The translations under genes were made by a program, and so were the position numbers. DNA of 64,000 bases from Gleditsia sinensis (lineage: Eukaryota > Streptophyta > Magnoliopsida > Fabales > Fabaceae). The stretch lies in assembly GCA_037074535.1 (NCBI GenBank), contig CM073471.1, forward strand, positions 43,075,501-43,139,500. The letters run 5' to 3'. This document shows positions 1-10,647 of the stretch, one piece after another (the first letter of the stretch is position 1; every line of letters begins with the position of its first letter). A model generated the notes under the pieces. The model was not told the origin of the DNA, did not search any database, and saw only the letters and a list, made by a program, of their open reading frames with translations.

Positions 1-2354
1 AACCTTCCTATAACACCTTAACAAGGGGAATAGTTTTATTTCTCAATTGCTTCACGTCAGTGTCCAATATGAATGTAGGTACTAGCTGGTATGTCATGTT
101 CTCCTTTATTTGGATTGGTTCATCCTGTATTACATGTGATGAATCTGGAAGATACTTCTACAGTTGTGATACCTGGAAAACATTATGCAGGTTGGACAAA
201 ATTAGGTGGGAGAGCAACTTGATATGCTGATGTTCCTAATTTCTTCAGAATTTGGTAGGGTCCAAAAAATTGCGGACTTAGCTTTCTTGTTTTGAGAGAC
301 CTACCAACTCCAATAGTCGGGGAAAGTTTCAGAAATACATGGTCTCCTTCCTTAAACTCTAGAGGTCTATGTCTCTTATCATAGTAACTCTTTTGCTGAC
401 TCTGAGCTGTAAGTTTTTTATTTCGTATCATCCTGATTTGTTCAATGGTTTGTTGAACTAGATCAGGACCCAACAAGTTCTTTTCTCCTACCTTGAACCA
501 ACATAGTGGAGATCGGCACTTTCTACCGTATAAAGCTTCATAGGTGGCCATCTTAATACTGGAGTGATAACTATTATTATAAGCAAAATCTACTAAAGGT
601 AGGTACTTTTCCCATCTTTTACCTTGCTCTATCACACAGGCCCTCAACATATCTTCTAGGGTTTAAATGGTTCATTCTGTCTGCCCATCAGTCTAAGGAT
701 GGTAGGCATTACTGAACCGCAATTGAGTACCAAAAGCTTCCTGCAATGCCTTCCAAAACCTCGATGTGAACCTCGGATCTCTATCAGAAACGATATTTAA
801 GGGAATTCCATGCAGTCTAACTATTTTCTGGACGTACAATTGGGCTAATTTATCTAGTGAATAGTTAATTTTTATGGGCAAAAAGTGAGCAGATTTGGTT
901 AATCTGTCAATTATTACCCAGATAGAGTCATGTCCCACTGAAGTCTTAGGTAATCCCACAACAAAGTCCATTGAGATATTGTCCCATTTCCATTTAGGGA
1001 TCTCAAGAGGTTGTTGAAATCCCGATGGCTTTTAATGCTCCACCTTCACCTTTTGACAAATGAGACATTTCGCCACAAACTCAGCAATGTCCTTTTTCAT
1101 CCCTGGCCACCAATACATCCTTTTTAAATCCTGGTACATTTTAGTGCATCCAGGATGGACTGTGTATTTACTCTGATGCGCTTCCTGCAGGATCTTAGTA
1201 CTCAACTCTCGTTCTTGAGGGACACAAATCCTTCCCTAATACATGATTGCTCCATCTTCCATGACCAAAAAATTACCTAGGTCTTTATGATCCTGTAAGT
1301 ATTGGTCGTGAGCTTGAGCCTCTTTGATCTGGGCTCTAAGGTCACACCCTATTCTTAAACCATTAATGACTAGATTCTTTGGAGTAAGAGTAGTGGGTAG
1401 CTTCAAATTTTGAAACTCCTCTAGCATCTGCATCTCATACACTATCATCTGACCCATGTGTAGAGATTTTCGACTCAAGGCATCTGCTACAACATTCGCC
1501 TTTCCGGGATGATACTTTATCTCAAACTTGTAGTCATTGAAGAATTCTACCCATCTTCGTTGCCTCCTATTTAACTCCTTCTGATCAAAGAGGTATTTAA
1601 GACTCTTATGATCACAATATACTTCAAAGGTTGCCCCGTACAAATAGTGTCGCCAAATCGTTAAGGTAAACACTACTGCCGCTAATTCAAGATCATGGGT
1701 TGGATAGTTTCCTTCATGGGGTCTCAGTTGCCTAGAGGCGTAAGAAACTACTCTCTTATCTTGCATCAGCACACATCCTAGCCCTTTCTTTGAAACATCA
1801 CTATACACTTCAAAATGTCCTGTAGGGTCTGGAATAATTAAAACATGAGGAGTGGTCAGTCTTGTCTTCAGCTCCTAAAAACTAGCTTCACATTGATCAG
1901 TCCATTTGAAAGGACTTCCCTTCCTGGTCAATTTAGTCAATGGCAAGGCTATACGAGAGAAGTTTTGTATAAACCTCCTGTAGTATCCTGCCAAACCCAG
2001 GAAACTTCTGATTTTCGTAACCGTCTTTGGTCTCTCCCACTTAATCACAGCTTCTGCCTTGCTAGAATCTACGGCTATGCCTCTATTAGAGATGACATGT
2101 CCGAGAAACTTCACCTCTGAGAGCCAAAATTCACACTTCTCTAATTTGGCATATAACTTTTTCTCTTTCAGCACTTGCAGCATGATTCGGAGATGTTGTT
2201 CACGTTCTTTCTCACTCTTAGAATATATCAAGATGTCATCAATGAACACTACAACAAATTGATCTAGGTAGGGTCGAAAAATGCGATTCATGTAATCCAT
2301 GAAATTGCAGGTGCATTCGTCAATGAACACTACAACAAATTGATCTAGGTAGGG
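1..2354 (-). pseudogene. Family A Ty3/gypsy pol fragment (RT, RNase H, integrase)
   Basis: Read on the minus strand, this is the 3' two thirds of a gypsy-type pol. The RT palm with its FIDDIL active site and the connection domain lie at about 2330-1875. RNase H with the DHKSLKYLF segment lies at about 1808-1500. The integrase core (DFVVGLPK, SDRDPRF) lies at about 971-690. The integrase C-terminal part runs from 650 to the window edge. Against the plus-strand copy at 12.0-15.0 kb it has its own stops at about 1872 (CAG to TAG), 1233 (CAG to TAG), 1032 (CAA to TAA), 692 (CAG to TAG) and 661 (CAA to TAA), so it cannot make a polyprotein. The right end breaks inside RT at an inverted junction with a gag fragment. 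The first residues of the RT reading frame (MFIDE...) come from that junction and are not native. Confidence 0.9.
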
Positions 2355-2501
2355 GATTAGTGATTCATATAGGTAAGAAATTACTAGTGTTTCCTATCTA
2401 TATGCCGAGGTTGTGTTATGACTACTATTAAATATTTTTGAACTAACTATTGGGCTTGATCACCTCAATAGCAGGATAAATTTGTTTTGCCACAGTAGGA
2501 A
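2355..2501 (+). other. Family A leader fragment upstream of gag
   Basis: This is nearly the same as 10499-10647, the stretch between the primer-binding site and gag in the better family A copy, with shared segments such as GATTCATATAGGTAAG. It is non-coding leader. It abuts the minus-strand RT piece directly, so the PBS and LTR that should precede it are missing. Confidence 0.75.
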
Positions 2502-3490
2502 ATGGCACCACGAAGGAGGAATCCAGCAACCAATGCAGAGGAAACCTTGCACAACCTGGCCACGAAAATTCGTGACCAAGTCATGACCACCAACCAAATT
2601 TTACAATATCTCCATAATGCTAATAACCCAAATGGTGAGAATGGTGCTAACAACCGGATGGCTGGAAAAGATAATGGCATATCCGAGTTCTCGAGGACTA
2701 GACCACCTTGTTTCCATGGTGGCTATGACCCAACGGTAGCCGAAAGGTGGATAAAGGAATTAGAGAAAATCTTTGAAGTGATGGGCTGTACTAAAGAGCA
2801 GCAAGTTATTTTTGTCGCATATATGTTAAAGGATGAAGCATAATACTGGTGGCGTGGAGCTAGAGAACTTTTAACTCATCAGGGAAGACAGATCACTTAG
2901 CAAGTGTTCAAGGACATTTTTTTTGAAAAGTACTTTCCAAGTACTGTATGAGCAGAGAAAGAGATTGAATTCCTCTAACTCAGGCAAGGCAGCATGACCG
3001 TGGACCAGTATATCGCAAGGTTTGAGGAGCTGTCTAAGTTCTCCTCTTATCTGTGATATAACCCAGATGAAGCATGGAAGGCGGTTAAGTTTGAAGTGGG
3101 ACTAAACCCAGGGATAAAGAATGCTGTTACAACTGTGGAGATCAGGGAGTTTGTACCTCTGATAAATAAATGCATACTCCTGGAGAAGAGTTTAAGGGCA
3201 GTAAAGGACGAGAAGCAAAAGCGAAACCTATGGAAGAGGAAGAAAATTTTTCCCAACCCTGGAAAGAACATGAGAAGAAGTGGATATGGAGTTGGAAAGA
3301 GGCCATTAACTGCGGGTCTTAGACCTTTTCAATAAGACCTCGCTCCAGTCAAGTGCGCTAAGTCCGGACGTATGCATTGTAACCGGCCATGCTACTTGGG
3401 ACAAGATGTCTGCTTCAATTGCGGACAGAAGGGACATTTTGTGAAAAACTACCCACAGAATGTGGGGAAGTAGCCAGAACAGAGGCCTCA
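2502..3490 (+). pseudogene. Family A gag fragment with seven in-frame stops
   Basis: The ATG at 2502 matches the gag start of the copy at 10648, and the reading frame can be followed to 3490 without an indel. It covers the gag core (AERWIKELEKIFEVMGC, then a region matching WWRGARELL) and the start of the CCHC knuckle (CFNCGQKGHFVKN). Seven stops interrupt it, at 2841, 2898, 2949, 2976, 3054, 3333 and 3471. Compared with the other copy, six are transitions (CGA, CAA, CAG or TGG changed to a stop) and one (2841, GAA to TAA) is a transversion. The last knuckle cysteine is a tyrosine. The protease part is absent because the sequence jumps to an inverted LTR at about 3491. Confidence 0.88.
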
Positions 3491-4687
3491 GTCTACCTTA
3501 CTTCTATTTTTCCTCTCCCTCACTTGGACAAAATTCTAATGTTGTAAGGGTGGGTTTTCTTATATAGACCACCAAATAATTCAGCTTTCATGATCATGGG
3601 TCTACCTTATCACAATTAGGATACACTTTGTTGAATTTTTGGAAAACAAACAACTTATGTTCTTGTCTTCCTCTTCCTTAGTCAAGATATGCATAGGAAA
3701 AGGAGATTTGTATTTTAAAAATTATGATGATATGTTCATAAGATAAGGGACAAGGTCCCTTTGATTTAGGGATTCATTTTCATTTTTTTTGTCTTAAACA
3801 AGTATGATAGGTTTGCCTTTTTAGGTGGAAAATTTCTAGCCCTTGAATCTCCATTATTAGGTTGATATTATTTGTGTGGGATAGGAATGTTTTGTCCTAA
3901 TGCCATGTATTATCATACCACTTGCTAGAATTTTGAGTGTAGGATATAGATGTTTTTGTCCTAAAGCCTTGTATTATCATGCCACTTACCAAAATTATGA
4001 ATGTAGAATCACATCACTTGCAAAAGTTTTGTCATAATGCCATATAACCTAATCTTTATTATTATTACATTATTATATCATCACCTCATTTATTTTATTT
4101 TATTTTTCCTCTTGGATTTGGGCTTATTCCTACCCATTTTCTTTGCTTTGGATACAATTCTACCTTTCTTAGAAGGCTTGGTCACATTTTCATAATTTTT
4201 GGGCTATTGGTCCAATTATTATATCCTAGTCCAAGTCTATGTTTTATTTCTTGCTTAGGTTATCCAATGGTCTTGCTAGAAACTTATGTGAAGCGAAAAA
4301 ACTCTATATGAAGTGTCCATAGGTAAAAGCCCAATGTATGGGTAAAGATTTTAAACTTAGTAACTCTAGTTCTCGAATTAGGAAAAATTACCCTAATCAA
4401 TATTCTTGAATTTTAAGATCTCTACTTGTTTCTAAAAATTTATCTTCCTTATCCAAGAATTTTGCATCTCTTTAGTATGTTATTTCTAATTTTTTTCCTA
4501 TTAGGTTTTTCCCTCTTTATTTGTTCTTTTAATGGTAGAAACATTTTCTATGCATATACATAAGGTGAAGAATTTCTAAGGATTATATTTCCTTAGATAT
4601 CTAAAATATTGTCTAATAAATTTTATTTCCTTAATTAAATATTTATGTACTTTTATCAATAAAAGAAATGAAATTAGGGATGTTACA
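3491..4687 (-). repeat. Family A LTR, 5' part (U3 and promoter region), inverted
   Basis: Reverse complement of the first ~1.2 kb of the family A LTR seen at 15082. Its terminus TGTAACATCCC is at 4687 on the minus strand. The right boundary is set by the adjoining polypurine tract. The left boundary is a junction with gag inside the purine-rich leader. It carries the degenerate ~62-bp U3 repeats (CAAGTGG...TAATACATGG...ACAAAACATC) around 3880-4040. Confidence 0.85.
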
Positions 4688-5160
4688 TTTCTCTCCCCCT
4701 AAAAGAAATTTTGTCCTCAAAATTTTGTCTTCCATCTCCCAAGTTGCTTCTTCCGGAGTCAAACCTTCCCATAACACCTTAACAAGGGGAATGGTTTTAT
4801 TTCTCAGTTGCTTCAGGTCAGTGTCCAATATGGATGCAGGTACTAGCTGGTATGTCATGTTCTCCTTTATTTGGATTGGTTCATCCTGTATTATATGTGA
4901 TGAATCTGGAAGATACTTCTGCAGCTGTGATACGTGAAAAACATTATGCAGGTTGGACAAATTAGGTGGAAGAGCAACTTGATATGCTAACGTCCCTACT
5001 TTCTTCAGAATTTGGTAGGGTCCTAAAAATCGCAGACTTAGCTTTCTTGATTTGAGAGACCTACCAACTCCAGTAGTCCGAGAAAGTTTCAGAAATACAT
5101 GGTCTCCTTCCTCAAACTCTAGAGGTCTATGTCTTTTATCATAGTAACTCTTTTGCCGAC
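4688..5160 (-). pseudogene. Family A polypurine tract and integrase C-terminus
   Basis: On the minus strand this reads integrase C-terminal region (DHVFLKLS-like, then SNLHNVFHVSQLQKYLPDSS), then EGLTPEEATWEMEDKI, then the polypurine tract AGGGGGAGAGAAA next to the LTR. The EEATWE segment is typical of the chromodomain-like tail of plant chromoviruses. The open stretch 4643-4960 encodes 105 residues and runs on into the LTR. The piece ends abruptly at 5160, where a family B LTR starts. Confidence 0.85.
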
Positions 5161-5775
5161 TTTTAGGGCACGTGAAACACGTATATCATGAACATATATT
5201 TTCCATAAACATGAATATCTCAATCCTTTATCAAGGAAACAGATACATATAGGTTTTCCCATACAGATACCACATACAAATCAAGTACATATACATCAGA
5301 GTATAGCAGAAGCAAGGATCCTGCCTGTGATGTTAAGAGCAACTCTAGAGTACATTTATATTACATTTGTAAATACTGAGAGTCAAGAAACAATTTAGGC
5401 TCACCACAGAAGTACGACACCTAGTCGATCAAGAAGCTGTAGGACGAAACTCTGGATCTTTATATGAAAATATGTCAACCACGTGTAGTGAGTTTTACAA
5501 CTCAGTGAGCAGACAATACCTCCTATAACCTCTCAGGTCAACATATGAATGTACTCTTTATTTTTAAACTTATCACATTGAAAATCACAATTCAGATATA
5601 CATTCATATGGGACCCGCATTTTCAAATTTTCTCAATTCAAATCATATTCAAAAATCTGTAACCACATATAATACAATATGGTCTTAAATCAAACTTAAT
5701 ATGCATTAAAAATTCATTCTTTTTATATAATGCTCAAGTATGTCACAACTTTCAATATACTTAATAGATAAACAT

Positions 5776-6015
5776 GGAATGTGAGTTCATCACCCTTCTG
5801 CCTCCTCACATTACCATAGTCACAGTCAGAATAGGTAATCAGGGAATGTGAGTTCATCACCCTTCTGCCTCCTCACATTACCACTGACTACAACTTCAAT
5901 AGGTCAACAGGGAATGTGAGTTCATCACCCTTTTGCCTCCTCACATTACCATTGTCATCATCACAATAGGTAATCAGGGAATGTGAGTTCATCACCCTTC
6001 CTCACATTACCACTA
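5776..6015. repeat. ~65-bp tandem repeats inside family B LTR
   Basis: Four units, each starting GGAATGTGAGTTCATCACCC and containing CCTCACATTACCA, spaced about 65 bp apart. The last is shortened. The LTR at 28888 has five units, whereas the plus-strand LTR near 19550 has one, so copy number varies between LTRs. Confidence 0.85.
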
Positions 6016-6067
6016 ATATCTCCTTCACAATACCGTCTCAAGCCATATAACCCGTCAATATTCATCA

Positions 6068-6069
<2 letters not shown>

Positions 6070-6109
<40 letters not shown>
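6070..6109. repeat. (TA)n microsatellite
   Basis: About 40 bp of uninterrupted alternating A and T within the family B LTR. The plus-strand LTR has one at the equivalent place (19464-19494), so it belongs to the LTR. Confidence 0.95.
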
Positions 6110-6113
<4 letters not shown>

Positions 6114-6146
6114 AAAAATGCACATCCATCAAATGCAATGCATAAT

Positions 6147-8007
6147 GTTGTTGTTTTAATTAAAACTCGCAAGTGCACGAATCTATTGGAGTATAGATTT
6201 AGTGGTATGCAAGGTCGATCCCATAGAGATTGGAAATTGAGTGAAAATTCTTATTCAAAGTAAAGAACCATGCTAAGGTTAGGGGATCCACTCTTGGTAT
6301 ATCGAATAAAAATAAATTTAACTCTTTTATTACTCAATTAGAATCTTTACATGAATAAAGTTCTAATCGGATGATATGTTAATTTAAGCTCAACTTTGTT
6401 TATACATGAATTATATTTACCTCCTTTCTAATAATTAAAACATTCTTGTAAGATGGATTCAAGCATAAATTGTGCCAATCATTATATTGTCTACAATAAA
6501 TCAAGATTGATTCAAGCATTTATTGTGCCAAAGATTGTTTACAATATATCAAAATTCACATTTGACAAGATTAAAAATACAAAGATGCAAAAGATAACTT
6601 GTAACTAAATTCAAGCGTACATTGTGCCAATAATTATATTGTCTACAATAAATCAAGATTGATTCAATCATTTATTGTGCCAAAGATTGTCTACAATGTA
6701 TCAAGATTCAAAGTTTACAAGATTAAAATGAAAAGAGGTACGAAGAAGAAACATAACAAGAGATAGGCGGTCTAATAAAACCAGCCAATAAAATAACAAG
6801 AAATCGGCGGTCTGATAAAACCAGCCATTAAGAAATAATTATGAGAAAAGAAATAAGAAGGTAAATACAATATCAAAGATAAACATTAAGATTAAGAGTT
6901 AGATAAATTATCATTCTCATACCAAGAGTTTCACCCTTTCACCTTAGCATTAGGAGATTAGTTCTCCATAATGAAGGCAAGAAAGTAAAATGAAGGATGA
7001 AGAAACATGATAATATTAGGAAAGAAAATGAAAAATACAGAATGTCTAAAGAGAGAATAACATTACAGGTATGTAGAATTCCAACAAAGCTTTCCCAAGC
7101 TCTCTCCAAAAGCTCTCCAAAGCTTCTCCAAAAAGCTCTCCCAAAAGCCCTCCAAAAAACTCTCTAACTCACCCCTCAAGCCCTCTATTTATAGAAACAA
7201 TTAGGTGTGGTAGGTGTGGTAATTGTCAAAATTATTAGGTAGGAAGTTGTACAAAGTTGACAATTTGGATTCTATCATGTGCACCGAAATTGAACCTTGA
7301 ATATCGTCTTGAAATCTGCCGAATTTGCTGACTCCTTCAACCTGAAAGTTGTAGAAAATTTTGTTTGCTTTCCATCAAAACAAATCATGGACAAATTGGA
7401 TACGTAATTGGTGACTTATGGTCAAAATACTAGAGCAAAGTCGGGCTGGACTGCAGCGGTAGAAAGATTCTATTCTAACTCATTTTTGGCCCTTCTAGTG
7501 TCCGAATTGTCTGACCACTTGAACATGAAAGTTGTACCCAATTGTGTCCGCTACCCACCTACCAAATTTCATACATATTGGATATGTATTTTTGGAGCTA
7601 TGGCCCAAGTACTATAGAAAGGTTGGGCTGGACTGCAACCAGCAAACATATTCTCAACATTGGGTGCTTTGCCTTGAATCTTTATGTGTTAATTCTTTTT
7701 GGAAATGTGATCATAAATCAAGAATAAATTTGTGCATATATCCATTAGGATGCGTCTCAAGAGACAATATGATAATGCTCCTTACTCAGCCATCCTTAAT
7801 GAATCTGTTTTATCTGCTTGATTTATAGACATCATTCCCAAAGAACCACAATTTAACTCTGATTCCTCCAATTAAGTCCATTTTCTACTCTTCTCTCAAT
7901 CTGTAAGAAAGACACAAAACTAAAGACAAGTAAGGGAGATTTATGCTTAATTATGGCAAAAGATAAGATGAAAATATTTAATTTATAAGTATAAAACTCA
8001 CTCATCA
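6147..8007 (-). mobile_element. Family C solo LTR (minus) inserted in family B LTR
   Basis: A ~1.86 kb block homologous to the reverse complement of the family C LTR at 60253-62214. It begins TGTTGTTTTAATTAAAACT (from 6149) and ends CTCACTCATCA. CATAAT flanks it on both sides (6141-6146 and 8008-8013), and removing it restores the continuous family B LTR seen at about 29935. No internal region is present, so this is a solo LTR. The two extra bases at 6147-6148 leave the exact terminus uncertain. It contains two or more short tandem units (GATTCAAGCATTTATTGTGCC...) at 6466-6700 and a minus-strand TATA box (CTATAAATAGAGGG) near 7182-7196. Confidence 0.85.
7182..7196 (-). promoter_or_regulatory. 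TATA box of family C solo LTR
   Basis: CTATAAATAG on the minus strand. The plus-strand family C LTR has the same TATAAATAGAG at 61057-61067. It likely marks the end of U3. Confidence 0.6.
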
Positions 8008-9573
8008 CATAATTATCAAACAACTCGCCATGAGCTTTATGCTTGCCATTCAATCATATTCGGCAACTTATAACTTTACATATCATTCAAAACGTAGCTT
8101 TCAATCTCAGTACATTCCTCTGTCAAAACTTCCCAATCAGGGAATCACATATACATGCCCAAATCCGAGGCAAACATATCACTATATAAATCAATATCAT
8201 GTGCATAACATTTTTCATTTGCCATATAATGAAAAATATATGTAAAAATCGCATGTTCAATGTATTTCAAAATGCATCTATTATAAATTACCCATTCAGG
8301 GTTTATCACATATATATATATATATGCCATTTCTCCAAGGCAATCAAATAACGTTATAAAACAATGCGTTGTATACAATATATTTTATTTAAAATCACAT
8401 ATTCAATGAGTTCAACAATCTCATTTTCAAAACCATACTCTTCTTGAACTATATTTCCGATAGTGATCAATTCTAGATACCTTAATCCATTTCAGATACA
8501 TATAAAATCATAAATCACTTATAAACATAATCAATTATACAATTAAAGTTCAAGAAGAGTATAGGGCAAGTTATAGAAAGAGTTATCTACTCACAGGGTA
8601 GGGCTCCAGATTAGATAGCCTTAAAATGTCTTTTCCAAGTCTGAATTTGACCAAATAAGCTTCAAAAATGTGTCTGGAGGGTCCAAAAACCTTGAAAATG
8701 ACTCAGGGAGTTTGATTACTATTCACCACTGGAAAATACTATTCACCACACTATTCACGTCGGAAATCACTTTTACAGATATTTTCTACTTCAAATCTAC
8801 GGCAACTCAACGGTGAATTTGAAAAACTGATCAATCAAAACTGAAGTATTCTTCATCCTGAATCCAATAACACCTTCAGTTTTGAGATCGGAAGCCAATG
8901 AGCACTCCAGATCGAGAGAAAAAATTGGATGTTACTATTAACTCACTATTCACTACTATGCATCGTTCCCGATTTTTCTTTCGACTGATCGTCCCCGGTT
9001 TCGTTTTATCATTTCTGCTTTCTTCTTCTTCTTTTTTAATATAATAATAATTATTAAATAATTAATAATATGATTTTTTTTATAAAAATTCATATAATTT
9101 CCGTTTTTCATCATAAAATATCCCAAAAATTTCTAAAAATTCCCATTCTCATAAATCTTTAGTTAAACTCTTAAATCATGATTTTTCTTGGTATAATAAA
9201 ACAAATTTCAAAACAAATATCTTTATTCATATTAAAAAAAGAATATTTCTAAAAAAACCATAAAAATTCATTAGAGGCCAGTATAATTATTTTAAGCAAC
9301 ACAATACTTCTTTTAATTAAAAGTCTACTTACTTTTAGCAAAACATAATCATTTTTAAACAAATAAACATATATTTGCTTATAACAAAATACTATCATTT
9401 AAAAATAAAAATTACGTGCCAAAACGTAAATTCTCATATTCCTCTTGTAATTCTTTATTCCATGTAATAAACATATATATTTCCTACGGTTCTTATCTCT
9501 ACTTTCAAAATTCTCTCTTTTATTCTAAATTTCCTTTAATTGGAATTTTCGTTAAATTTTACGATTATTAGAT

Positions 9574-9697
9574 TTTATTATTTTAATGCCAAACAGATAA
9601 TTCCCAGAAATTAAAACACAGAAGCTATCCTAACATATTCTTCCCTGATGAACCATTTTCTGACCTTTACTTACTAATCGGACCATATCTACCTCAT
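9574..9697 (-). repeat. Family A LTR repeat-unit fragment (minus), left arm of palindrome
   Basis: A 124-bp inverted piece of the ~193-bp repeat unit of the family A LTR (AGATAATTCCCAGAAATTAAA...). From 9593 on it is the exact inverted counterpart of the following sequence. It joins the family B LTR end on the left. Confidence 0.85.
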
Positions 9698-9802
9698 ATG
9701 AGGTAGATATGGTCCGATTAGTAAGTAAAGGTCAGAAAATGGTTCATCAGGGAAGAATATGTTAGGATAGCTTATGTGTTTTAATTTCTGGGAATTATCT
9801 GT
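9593..9802. repeat. Near-perfect 210-bp palindrome, no loop
   Basis: The arms 9593-9697 and 9698-9802 are reverse complements over 105 bp with one mismatch (CTTCTGTG against CTTATGTG). The centre is CATATG at 9695-9700. The similarity stops sharply after ATCTGT. Transcription across it would give a long hairpin RNA. Confidence 0.93.
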
Positions 9803-10390
9803 AAGGAATTAAAATAAATGGTTAACATAAGAATTAAAGATATATGTATCACGGATTTTTAGCCATTGGAATCATTCCATTGGGAGTCCATATGAGGTAG
9901 ATATGGTCCGATTAGTAAGGAAATGTCAGAAAATGGTTCATCAGGGAAGAATATGTTAGGATAGCTTCTGTGTTTTAATTTCTGGGAATTATCTGTAGGT
10001 AATTAAAATAAATGGTTAACATAAGAATTAAATATATATGTGTCATGGATTTTTAGCCACTAGAAGCATTCAATTTGGAGTCCATATGAGGTTGATATGG
10101 TCCGATTAGTATGCAAAGGTCAAAAAATGGTTCATTAGGGAAGAATATGTTAGGATAGCTTCTGTGGTTTAATTTCTGGGAATTATCTGTAGGGAATTAA
10201 AATAAATGGTTAACATAAGAATTAAAGATATATGTGTCACGGATTTTTAGCCACTGGAATCATTCAATTTAGAGTCCATATGAGGTAGCTATGGTCTGAT
10301 TAGTTGTCAAAGGTCAGAAAATGGTTCATCAGGGAATAATATGTTAGGATAGCTTATGTATTTTAATTTTTGGAAATTATTTGTTTGACA
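9698..10390 (+). repeat. Family A LTR remnant: ~193-bp tandem repeats
   Basis: About 3.6 tandem units, each with ATATGAGGTAGATATGGTC, GGTTCATCAGGGAAGAATATG, TTTTAATTTCTGGGAATTAT and CACGGATTTTTAGCCACTGG. The start marker ATATGAGGT recurs at about 9697, 9890, 10084 and 10278. Similar units occur once to four times in every family A or A' LTR here. The last unit is cut and joined 10 bp from the primer-binding site, so the rest of this 5' LTR is missing. Confidence 0.88.
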
Positions 10391-10400
10391 TTAAAATAAT

Positions 10401-10412
10401 TGGTATCAGAGC
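10401..10412 (+). other. Primer-binding site (initiator Met-tRNA), family A
   Basis: TGGTATCAGAGC is the complement of the 3' end of plant initiator Met-tRNA, the usual primer for many Ty3 and Copia elements. It lies about 235 bp upstream of gag. The LTR should end just before it with TGTTACA, but here a cut repeat unit precedes it. Confidence 0.9.
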
Positions 10413-10647
10413 AGGTCGATCCTAGATGGCCAGTGGGTGGATGGTTATCTAAATCGATCTTATAGTGTCTTGAGTATGTTGTGGTTGTACTATGTAGGGG
10501 ATCAGTGATTCATATAGGTAAGAAATTACTAGTGTTTCCTATCTATAAGCCGAGGTGGTGTTATGATTGCTTTTAAATATTTTTGAACTAACTATTGGAC
10601 TTGATCACCTTAATAGTAGCATAACTTTATTTTTGCCATAGTAAGAA
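10413..10647 (+). other. Family A untranslated leader
   Basis: Non-coding sequence between the PBS and the gag ATG. The last ~150 bp are conserved in the fragment at 2355-2501. No open frame of note. Confidence 0.7.

Larger units (their letters stand above)
5161..9573 (-). repeat. Family B LTR (minus), interrupted by a family C solo LTR
   Basis: The same sequence as the complete LTR at 28888-31462, split by an insertion at 6147-8007. Its left end starts at the GGGCACGTGAAACACG segment, with about 15 bp of the terminus lost. Its right end reads ACGATTATTAGA where other copies have ACGGTTATTACA. It holds four tandem units of about 65 bp (GGAATGTGAGTTCATCACCC...CCTCACATTACC) at 5776-6015. No coding sequence is visible. 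Confidence 0.85.

Noticed and set aside
5776..6015. CRISPR-like array
   Set aside because: The units are contiguous ~65-bp LTR repeats without unique spacers, in plant DNA.
7408..7828. Overlapping plus-strand frames in the family C solo LTR
   Set aside because: They are antisense to the LTR, not conserved in the LTR at 60253-62214, and show no domain.
10401..10412. tRNA gene at the Met-tRNA-like sequences
   Set aside because: Only the 12-bp complement of the tRNA 3' end is present, right before gag leader. It is a primer-binding site.
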